Below, in pieces: positions 35,255 through 42,091 of a stretch of 64,000 nucleotides of DNA. The stretch spans positions 311,947-375,946 of the forward strand of contig CAMYLY010000004.1 of assembly GCA_947259405.1 (NCBI GenBank), in the 5' to 3' direction. Position 1 is the stretch's first letter, and every line of letters starts with the position of its first letter. The position numbers and the translations under genes were made by a program. The DNA comes from an uncultured Gemmatimonadales bacterium. GTDB taxonomy: Bacteria > Gemmatimonadota > Gemmatimonadetes > Gemmatimonadales > GWC2-71-9. The notes below the pieces were generated by a model, which was given only the letters and a program-made list of their open reading frames with translations, made no database searches and was not told the origin of the DNA.

Positions 35255-36385
35255 GTGTCTCTTGAACTGATCCAGACTGAACGCCAGCTCTCGAACGCTG
35301 GCGAACGGCTCGCTCGAGAGCCGAGCTTGGCGCTCGACACCGAATCAGCGTCCTTCCATCGGTACGTAGACCGTGTCTACCTCATCCAGATCAGCTCAGG
35401 TACAGAAACGGTGCTGGTTGACCCCCTGGCCGTCGAGGACCTGGCACCAATTGGCGGCCTGCTGGAAGCTCCAAACACGGAGGTCGTTTTCCATGACGCG
35501 GATTACGACCTCAGAACGCTCGATCGGGATTACGGCTTCCGCGCCAGACGACTCTTCGACACCCGGGTAGCAGCCCAATTTGCCGGTGAGGAGTCGGTAG
35601 GTCTCGCTGCTCTGCTCGAGAAGTATTTCGGCGTCAGACTCAACAAGAAGCTCCAACGTGCAGACTGGTCGGTCCGCCCATTGACCGACGAGATGATCGC
35701 CTATGCCGCGGATGATACCCGACACTTGATCGAGCTCAAGGACCTTCTGCACGCCCGGCTCGAAGAGCTAGGCCGGCTCGCGTGGGCCAATGAGGAGTTC
35801 GCCAGACTCGAGGACGTGCGTTGGCCTGACACCTCAGATGAGGATGCCTACCTGCGCGTGAAGGGGTCCCGTACGCTCACGCCGCGCCAACGGGCCGTGC
35901 TTCGTGCGACCTACGAGTGGCGTGACTCGAAGGCTCGCGAGTTGGACCGAGCCCCTTTCCGGATCATGACCAACGCCGTGCTGAGCGAAATTGCCAAGAC
36001 CCCGCCCACCACAGCGAGTGACCTCAAGAAGATCAAAAGCCTGCCGCGCATGGCCGCCGGTCGTTGGGCGCGGGAGCTCATCGGAGTGGTCCGGACCGCG
36101 CTCGACGTCCCAGAAGACCAGCTCCCCAAGATCCAGCGGCGAAAACGCCCGAGATATGATGCCAGCTACGATCGTCGGCTCGAGCAACTCAAGGACCTCC
36201 GGAACCAGCGAGCGCTAGTAGTGGGGATCGACCCAGGCTTACTGTGCCCGAACGGAACGCTTCAAGCTGTTGCGAGGTTGGCTGCCGATGGGGACCTCCG
36301 CATAGACGAGGTGCCCGAGTTACGCCGTTGGCAACGCGAAGTGCTTGGAGACGGCGCCATTGGGGCGGCCGCCGCTGCCGATTAA
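35255..36385 (+). CDS. rnd: Ribonuclease D with HRDC domain
   Basis: A 3'-5' exoribonuclease that trims tRNA precursors. The 376-residue protein starts with GTG. Its DEDDy catalytic residues are seen in LALDTESA (Asp28, Glu30), VVFHDADYDLRTL, and YAADDTRHLIELKDLL with the tyrosine in place. An HRDC domain follows (LTPRQRAVLRATYEWRDSKARELDRAPFRIM) with part of a second at the C-terminus. It ends convergently on the MIP18-like gene, sharing TTAA at 36382-36385. Confidence 0.92.
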   Translation: MSLELIQTERQLSNAGERLAREPSLALDTESASFHRYVDRVYLIQISSGTETVLVDPLAVEDLAPIGGLLEAPNTEVVFHDADYDLRTLDRDYGFRARRLFDTRVAAQFAGEESVGLAALLEKYFGVRLNKKLQRADWSVRPLTDEMIAYAADDTRHLIELKDLLHARLEELGRLAWANEEFARLEDVRWPDTSDEDAYLRVKGSRTLTPRQRAVLRATYEWRDSKARELDRAPFRIMTNAVLSEIAKTPPTTASDLKKIKSLPRMAAGRWARELIGVVRTALDVPEDQLPKIQRRKRPRYDASYDRRLEQLKDLRNQRALVVGIDPGLLCPNGTLQAVARLAADGDLRIDEVPELRRWQREVLGDGAIGAAAAAD

Positions 36386-36711
36386 AAACCCAGGAACGCG
36401 CGGACCTTAGGATCGATCCGCTCGGGCGTCCAATAGGGCTCCCACACGAGCTCGACCTTGGCCTCGTCGACCCCTTCAAGGTCTCGAACGGCCTGCTCCG
36501 ATTCGCCCAAGATTTGCGGACCCACCGGACATCCGGGCGATGTGAGGGTCATGCGGACCGTAACAGCGGCGCCTTCGACCTCGATGTCGTAGACCAAGCC
36601 GAGGTCGACGATGTTCATCCCCACTTCCGGGTCCTTCACCTTCCGGAGCGCGTCCCGGACGGTGGCTTCGTCGGGTGCAGTTCGATCACTGGCCGACTGG
36701 CTTTCGTTCAT
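36382..36711 (-). CDS. MIP18/DUF59 family Fe-S assembly factor
   Basis: A 109-residue protein of the MIP18 (PaaD/SufT-like) family that helps insert Fe-S clusters. The family motif DPEVGMNIVDLGLVYD (residues about 27-42) and LTSPGCPVGPQIL, with the conserved cysteine, are present. The end LVWEPYWTPERIDPKVRAFLGF is typical. It lies outside the suf operon, about 3 kb from sufR, although a role in the same pathway is likely. The ORF starts with ATG about 20 bases after the DCC gene stop. Confidence 0.88.
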   Translation of the reverse strand: MNESQSASDRTAPDEATVRDALRKVKDPEVGMNIVDLGLVYDIEVEGAAVTVRMTLTSPGCPVGPQILGESEQAVRDLEGVDEAKVELVWEPYWTPERIDPKVRAFLGF

Positions 36712-36731
36712 CTGAATAACTTACTCAGCGA

Positions 36732-37139
36732 TCACGCTTCTTCCGAGACCGGCCCCCAGCGGCGCGCGACCCATCGATACACCCGTTCGCCAATCGGCAT
36801 CACTCCCGGGATGGACGACAGTGCCAGTAGGACCTTCCCGCCGCGCACATAGCGACAGTACTCTCGAGCTGCGGCGGCACCGGCGTACACCGCGCCGTCC
36901 GGCCGAACTACATGCATGGCCAACCCGAGTTCCTGTGGCGAGCGGCCGCTGACCGTGACGGCTGCTGGCTCCTGTAACGGCACGAAGCGGAGGACGCCGC
37001 GGTGATCCCAGCGACGCGCGCGGCCCACCCACCGGCGACAGAAACCACACGTATCATCGTAGATCAGCGTCGGGTGCAGCGGCGGATTGGGCGTATCGCC
37101 AACCCTCCCCGCGGCTAGCACGAGGGCGCGCGGCCGCAC
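36732..37139 (-). CDS. DCC family thiol-disulfide oxidoreductase (DUF393)
   Basis: A 135-residue protein of the DCC family. The active-site-like motif is LIYDDTCGFCRRWVGRARRW, with DXXCXXC. The RFVPLQEP and MHVVRPDGAVYAGAAAARE segments are typical. The C-terminal part is helical and partly hydrophobic (VLLALSSIPGVMPIGERVYRWV), perhaps membrane-attached. The first 20 residues overlap the upstream serine hydrolase gene by 25 bases; an internal GTG start about 11 codons on would remove most of that overlap. Cellular function of this family is poorly known. Confidence 0.8.
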   Translation of the reverse strand: MRPRALVLAAGRVGDTPNPPLHPTLIYDDTCGFCRRWVGRARRWDHRGVLRFVPLQEPAAVTVSGRSPQELGLAMHVVRPDGAVYAGAAAAREYCRYVRGGKVLLALSSIPGVMPIGERVYRWVARRWGPVSEEA

Positions 37140-38233
37140 GCCTCGTATCTGAGGTCGACAGCCGCATCGGCGAGCGCGCCTCGGACGCGTTTCAGCACGC
37201 TGATCGAGCGGTTGGTCCGGGGAGCGAACACGCGGTTAGTGAGCAGCACGACGAACACGTCCCGCTCAGGATCGATCCAGATCGAAGTACCGGTGAACCC
37301 GGTGTGGCCAAAGGTCGCCGGGGACATCCGAGAGCCGGTGTTGTCAGATTGGGTGGTGTCTCGCATCTCCCAGCCGAGGGCTCTGTTTCCTGGACCCCGT
37401 CGACTGAAATGCGCGATCATCCCCGTGCGGAACACGACCGCCTCACCGAACCGGCCCTGACCCAACCACATCATCGCGTAGCGCGCCAGGTCCATGCCCG
37501 TCCCGTACAACCCTGCGTGACCCGAGACGCCTCCCAGTCGAACGGCATTCTGATCGTGCAGCTCCCCGGTGATAACGTGCCCCCGCCAGAGCCCAACCGG
37601 CGCCATGCGGTCACGTTCTGTCGGCGGCGGTGTGAACATCGTCGATCGCATGCCGAGGGGCGCGAATGCTGCCTCCACGGCAAACGCGGCGAGCGACGCT
37701 TCGCTCACGCTTTCCACCACCCAGCCCAGCAACATCGCATTGAGATCGCTGTATTCCACACGCTCTGCGGGGGACCAGCGCAGCGGCTCCGACAACACTC
37801 GCGCTCGTGCCTCCTCAACAGAACTTGTCTCTGTGTTGAGCGGGAGAAACGCGCGCATACCGCTCCGATGCTCGAGCAAATGACGCACCGTGACCCGGTG
37901 TTTCCCCTGACCAACGAACTCTGGAACGTAGTACTGCACCGCCGAATCCAGACTCAGCCGCCCTCGCTCGACGAGTCGCATCACGGCAGGCAACGTTGCC
38001 GTCACCTTGGTCAGCGACGCTAGATCGAACAGGGTCGAATCCGGATCGGGGATGGGGCTGTCGGGCTGCCACGTAAAATGTCCGAACCCTTGCGCGTGGA
38101 GGACCCGCTCGCGCGTCCCGATCACAACCACTGCCCCAGGAAACGCGCCGGCGTCGATTCCACCTTGAACGATGGGCTCGATGCGCTGTTCCGCGCTGAC
38201 CTGCAGCGCGAGAACGAGGATGGGCGCGAACAC
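37115..38233 (-). CDS. Exported serine hydrolase of the beta-lactamase/penicillin-binding-protein family
   Basis: A 372-residue serine hydrolase (class C beta-lactamase fold). A short N-terminal hydrophobic segment (MFAPILVLALQVSAEQ) fits a signal peptide. The SxxK motif is SLTK with Ser73 and Lys76, YSD is in VEYSDLNAML with the Tyr as second base, and HTGFTGTS stands where a KTG-like motif is expected. Activity may be esterase or peptidase as often as beta-lactamase; resistance cannot be concluded. It overlaps the DCC gene at its end. An M10A matrixin gene lies just upstream in the same direction. Confidence 0.86.
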   Translation of the reverse strand: MFAPILVLALQVSAEQRIEPIVQGGIDAGAFPGAVVVIGTRERVLHAQGFGHFTWQPDSPIPDPDSTLFDLASLTKVTATLPAVMRLVERGRLSLDSAVQYYVPEFVGQGKHRVTVRHLLEHRSGMRAFLPLNTETSSVEEARARVLSEPLRWSPAERVEYSDLNAMLLGWVVESVSEASLAAFAVEAAFAPLGMRSTMFTPPPTERDRMAPVGLWRGHVITGELHDQNAVRLGGVSGHAGLYGTGMDLARYAMMWLGQGRFGEAVVFRTGMIAHFSRRGPGNRALGWEMRDTTQSDNTGSRMSPATFGHTGFTGTSIWIDPERDVFVVLLTNRVFAPRTNRSISVLKRVRGALADAAVDLRYEACGRAPSC

Positions 38234-38254
38234 CGCTAGTGGAGCCGCGGCGGG

Positions 38255-38983
38255 CTACTGCGCGCCCGGGTCGCGGAGTGAACCCGGCTGGAGTGAATAC
38301 AGCAGAGCAGCCGTTCGCAGATCGCGTGCCGTAAGATCGTGGACGCCCGGCGACGGGTGCATGAGATCGTCGACGTGATCCGAATGGCCGATCCCCAGGA
38401 GGTGACCAATCTCGTGAAGTGCGACCGTGTACACCGCGTCTGTCGACAGGATAGCACCCTCGTTCGACAACGTCGCCAACGTGAGGGTCGCATTACGGAT
38501 CCACCCGTGCGGATCCCACTGCACCTCGGCCTCACCGGTGCGGTCGCCCGGCAACCGCGAACGCCAGATCACCGTGACCTCGGCGGCCGCCGTGTCCGGT
38601 GTAAACCCAAAGCGAATGGGGACACCCGCAACTCGCTCCCATCGCGCAAACGCCTGGGACACAGCGCGCTTGAATTCGGGTACATACCCGGGCGTGGTTA
38701 CGGTGAGCGGGAAGTAAATCGCGATCGGGCGTGCGCTCCGGTTGGCCCACCGCACAAGCGTTGAATCCTGGCGCACGATGTACGGCAAGTAGGTCCTGCC
38801 CTGACCGATTGCGCGGCGTTTTCGGGCCCGATCGGCCCGGACGCTGTCAACCGCCAGCTCGCCTCCCTCGACCGCTGTGCGGGTAGACGCCTCCCGGGTA
38901 GCCGGGGTGTCCGGCTCGTGCAGCACGGCAAGCGCCACGAGGGCCACGCTGGCCAGGCCAAGAAGGGCAAAGAAGGGTCTCAC
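38255..38983 (-). CDS. Exported matrixin-type zinc metalloprotease
   Basis: A protein of about 242 residues with an M10A/metzincin zinc site LHEIGHLLGIGHSDHVDDLMHP, which contains HEXXHXXGXXH and the following Met-turn MHP. The GTG at 38983 gives MRPFFALLGLASVALVALAVL, a convincing signal peptide; an ATG ten codons earlier would put extra residues ahead of it. The catalytic domain follows a Pro/Thr-rich spacer and ends in LTARDLRTAALLYSLQPG. It is therefore secreted or periplasmic. It lies 21 bases before the serine hydrolase gene and is divergent from the MMPL transporter. Confidence 0.85.
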   Translation of the reverse strand: MRPFFALLGLASVALVALAVLHEPDTPATREASTRTAVEGGELAVDSVRADRARKRRAIGQGRTYLPYIVRQDSTLVRWANRSARPIAIYFPLTVTTPGYVPEFKRAVSQAFARWERVAGVPIRFGFTPDTAAAEVTVIWRSRLPGDRTGEAEVQWDPHGWIRNATLTLATLSNEGAILSTDAVYTVALHEIGHLLGIGHSDHVDDLMHPSPGVHDLTARDLRTAALLYSLQPGSLRDPGAQ

Positions 38984-39145
38984 GCCGTCAATATGAGCCG
39001 CCCCGGGTGGCATTGGAAAGCCGCTACCTCTATCATTCGGGCCTTTCGAGCCCTATACCTAAGAATGGCAACGCATTCCGAGCACGGACCCAGACGCCTC
39101 GCCCCCACCAACGGCAGGGCCTCCGCCTGAATTTTCGGCTGATTC

Positions 39146-41521
39146 ATGGCATTTCGACCAGCGCATTTCATCATTCGGCACCGTTGGACGGTCATCGCCT
39201 TGTGGACGCTGCTGACTGTGTTGGCTGTGCCCCGGGCGGCCGTCGTGCACGAGGCGCTCTCTGTCGAAGGGGCGATGATCCCGGGCTCCGATTCCGAACG
39301 CGCCACGCAGACTATCCGTGACGCGTTCCCCTTGCCGGTAGCGGATTTCTTCGCGGTAACCATCACGGGCCCCATCCCAATCGACAGCGCGCAGTACCTC
39401 GCGATCGTGGACTCCCTGAGCCGCTCCGCAACCGCGGAACCGTACGTCAGTCACGTCATTTCGTATCTCGATACCCCTGATTCGACGCTCGTGAGCGTCG
39501 ATCGGCGTTCAACCTTCATGGTGGCAGCGATTCGGACCAATTACGAAGGATCGAACACCGACTACGTCCCGGCCTTCCGTGAGGCAATCCACGGCACGCT
39601 TGAACGGATATCGTGGGCCACGGACTACAGCGCGAACGTGACGGGATCTCCGGCGCTGGACTACGACGTGCGGCAGGTGAGCAAGGAGGATACCGATCAG
39701 GGCGAACGACGCTCGCTCCCGTTCACGGCGATCGTCCTGGTCATGGCGTTCGGCGCGCTCCTGGCAGCGCTCCTGCCGCTGGGCATCGGCGTCACGGCCA
39801 TTGTGACGTCCTTGGCGCTCGTCGAGGTAACTGCTGGGATCGTCCCGATGTCGGTCTTCGTGTTGACCATCGTCTCGATGGTCGGGTTGGGGGTGGGCAT
39901 CGACTACTCCCTGCTCATGGTCACGCGATTCCGCGAGGAATTGAACCGAGGACACAGCGCGAAGCAGGCAGCGATTCGCTCGATCGAGACTGCTGGTCGG
40001 GCCGTGGTCACCAGTGGCCTCACGGTGGTCGTTGGATTCGCATCACTGCTGATCACCCCACTCACAGAAACGCGCTCGGTGGGAATCGGAGGGCTGATCG
40101 TCGTGGGGGCCGCGGTGCTCCTGTCAGTCACCCTTCTTCCGGCCGCCCTCTCGCTGCTCGGGCGTGGCGTCGACTGGCCGCGCTGGTTGGCCAAACGCCT
40201 GTCATGGTATCACGCGCCAACCGGTTGGGAGCGGTGGGCGCGCTGGTTGGGACATCACCCGTGGCGGGCCATCATGCTCGGGCTCGTCGCCGTGGGCCTG
40301 ATCTCCTACCCACTCATGCATATCAGAATCGGCCTCCCCCGCGCGGGGTGGTTCCCATCGAACACCGAATCCAACGCAGGCGTGGAAGACCTGGAGCGGA
40401 TTGGCGCGCAGGGTGTCCTGCAACCGGTACGCGTGGTGGTCCAGGCACCCGAGAACGATCGGATCGTGTCCTCGCGCTACCTCCGCGGCCTACGCCGTCT
40501 TTCCGACTCGGTTCGGGCTGACCCTCGCGTCGCAAACGTCCGTAGCGTTGTGGACATACAGCCCCGCATGTCTGCACTGCGATACACGATGCTGTATTCC
40601 AATCTCGAAACCGCACGAGCGCGAGCCCCGGAGTTCTACGCAGCGTATCTCGCAGAGGACGCCCGCACGACCTTGTTCGACGTATTCCTATCAGACACGA
40701 CGAGTATTACGAGTTCGATGGATGTCGTCCGTCGCATCCGTGCAATTGCTGACTCGGGCATCCGTGGACTGGATTCGACCATGATCTTCGTGGGCGGATT
40801 TCACGCGTCGGGCGTCGATCTGCAGGATCGCCTGCTCGCGCAATTCCCGACCGTGATCATGCTCGTGTTGATCAGCACGGCGGTGATGTTGGCCATCGCG
40901 TTTCGCTCCGTGCTGGTACCCCTGAAGGCCATCGTCATGAACGCCTTGTCGGTGGCAGCGACCTTTGGTGTTGTCGTACTGGTGTTTCAGGAAGGCGTGG
41001 GCAGTTCGCTTCTCGGTTTGGATGGGCCGACGGAAGCGGTATTTGTCGTCGTTCCGGTGCTGGTCTTTGCTGTCGTGTTCGGCCTCAGTATGGACTACGA
41101 GGTCTTTCTTCTTTCGCGCATCAAGGAATCGTTTGTACGAACCGGCCGCAATGACCAAGCCACGATGGAAGGATTAACGGCCACAGCATCGGTCATCACG
41201 AGTGCCGCGGCCATCATGGTGATTGTGTTCGGGACCTTTGCGTTCTCTCGGGTGCTCGCCGCTCAGATGCTTGGATTCGGTCTCGCCGTGGCGGTACTGC
41301 TCGATGCGACCTTGATCCGGATGGTGTTGGTGCCGGCCTTCATGCACATCGCTGGGCGCTGGAACTGGTGGCCCGGTATCCGACGGCGGCAGGTCCCACG
41401 CGAGTCTCGGACGGCTACGCCATCTCCACCTGCTCAGCCAGCCGTTGCGCCCGCAGCAGCCGGTCACCCTTCAGGTCCCAATGCCACGCCGGCATCCGCC
41501 GACCAGTCTCAGGATGCTTGA
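39146..41521 (+). CDS. MMPL/RND-family membrane transporter
   Basis: A 791-residue RND-type exporter with two repeats of a large periplasmic loop followed by a group of transmembrane helices. An N-terminal helix (WTVIALWTLLTVLAVPRAAV) starts the first half. The motifs GVGIDYSLLMVTRFREEL and FGLSMDYEVFLLSRIKESF mark the two proton-relay helices. Substrate is likely a lipid or hydrophobic compound. The final 45 residues (from about RRRQVPRES) are Pro/Ala-rich and lie over the opposite-strand gene at 41415-41708, giving 107 bases of double coding. Confidence 0.9.
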   Translation: MAFRPAHFIIRHRWTVIALWTLLTVLAVPRAAVVHEALSVEGAMIPGSDSERATQTIRDAFPLPVADFFAVTITGPIPIDSAQYLAIVDSLSRSATAEPYVSHVISYLDTPDSTLVSVDRRSTFMVAAIRTNYEGSNTDYVPAFREAIHGTLERISWATDYSANVTGSPALDYDVRQVSKEDTDQGERRSLPFTAIVLVMAFGALLAALLPLGIGVTAIVTSLALVEVTAGIVPMSVFVLTIVSMVGLGVGIDYSLLMVTRFREELNRGHSAKQAAIRSIETAGRAVVTSGLTVVVGFASLLITPLTETRSVGIGGLIVVGAAVLLSVTLLPAALSLLGRGVDWPRWLAKRLSWYHAPTGWERWARWLGHHPWRAIMLGLVAVGLISYPLMHIRIGLPRAGWFPSNTESNAGVEDLERIGAQGVLQPVRVVVQAPENDRIVSSRYLRGLRRLSDSVRADPRVANVRSVVDIQPRMSALRYTMLYSNLETARARAPEFYAAYLAEDARTTLFDVFLSDTTSITSSMDVVRRIRAIADSGIRGLDSTMIFVGGFHASGVDLQDRLLAQFPTVIMLVLISTAVMLAIAFRSVLVPLKAIVMNALSVAATFGVVVLVFQEGVGSSLLGLDGPTEAVFVVVPVLVFAVVFGLSMDYEVFLLSRIKESFVRTGRNDQATMEGLTATASVITSAAAIMVIVFGTFAFSRVLAAQMLGFGLAVAVLLDATLIRMVLVPAFMHIAGRWNWWPGIRRRQVPRESRTATPSPPAQPAVAPAAAGHPSGPNATPASADQSQDA

Positions 41522-41708
41522 GCGGACGGTACTGTAGCCAGCGCTCCGTCATGTCCAGCATCAGGCCCGCGGTCAGCAGCGCCTCTCGGTCCGCTGACAC
41601 GAGGTGGGCCCACTGTTCTCCCCGCAACACGAACGGGTGAAGCCACAAGCCTCCGTCGAGCGCGTGAAGCACGCCGTGGCGCCACAACCGGTACTTGCGC
41701 CAGGTCAC
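41415..41708 (-). CDS. Hypothetical protein, third gene of polA-prepilin unit
   Basis: A 97-residue protein starting at GTG 41708, which overlaps the prepilin stop as GTGA. It is rich in Trp, Arg and Leu (TWRKYRLWRHGVLHALDGGLW, MLDMTERWLQYRPL). No signal peptide or metal motif is seen and I do not recognise the family. Start/stop coupling supports it as real. The longer reading from 41816 would enter the prepilin gene. Its last 107 bases are antisense to the end of the MMPL gene. Confidence 0.6.
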   Translation of the reverse strand: MTWRKYRLWRHGVLHALDGGLWLHPFVLRGEQWAHLVSADREALLTAGLMLDMTERWLQYRPLKHPETGRRMPAWHWDLKGDRLLRAQRLAEQVEMA

Positions 41709-42091
41709 CCACACGCGATCACCCCGGGAGTGGTGGCTAAGCCGACGGGCGCGGCACCCGGCACGAACATGTAGCACAGCACGGAGGTCGCCGAGTGCGA
41801 TGCTGTCGCAGCCCAACCCGCCACAGTTGCCTCGTTGACGGTGATCTGCGTGCCGGTGGAAAGCTGATACCCACGGGCCTGTAAGGCAGTCGTGTCCGCC
41901 GCGTAGACGTCGTTGTCGTAGTGAAACGATTCCTGAGCGATCGCAAAGTTCCGAAGGTCTGATTTGAGTACGCCAGTGAACACGCGCTGCCTGACTGACC
42001 CCAACTGCACAACGGCGATGCCGGCCAACAGTGTGAACAGCGTGAAGGCCACCAGCAGTTCGACGAACGAGAATCCGTTACGCTTTCGCAT
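41705..42091 (-). CDS. Lone type IV pilin-like prepilin
   Basis: A 128-residue prepilin-type protein. The start MRKRNGFSFVELLVAFTLFTLLAG has the peptidase IV site between Gly6 and Phe7 and Glu at +5, then a hydrophobic helix, so it should be cleaved and N-methylated. The globular part has a Cys near position 112 and one at the end (LCYMF...VIACG), probably a disulfide as in pseudopilins. No assembly ATPase, peptidase or secretin is in the window. It is downstream of polA with 14 bases overlap and is coupled to the next gene, an odd position. Confidence 0.8.
   Translation of the reverse strand: MRKRNGFSFVELLVAFTLFTLLAGIAVVQLGSVRQRVFTGVLKSDLRNFAIAQESFHYDNDVYAADTTALQARGYQLSTGTQITVNEATVAGWAATASHSATSVLCYMFVPGAAPVGLATTPGVIACG

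Noticed and set aside
37115-38233. A beta-lactamase conferring resistance
   Set aside because: The SxxK and YxD-type motifs define the serine hydrolase fold, which also includes esterases and D-aminopeptidases; nothing in the sequence or neighbours points to resistance.
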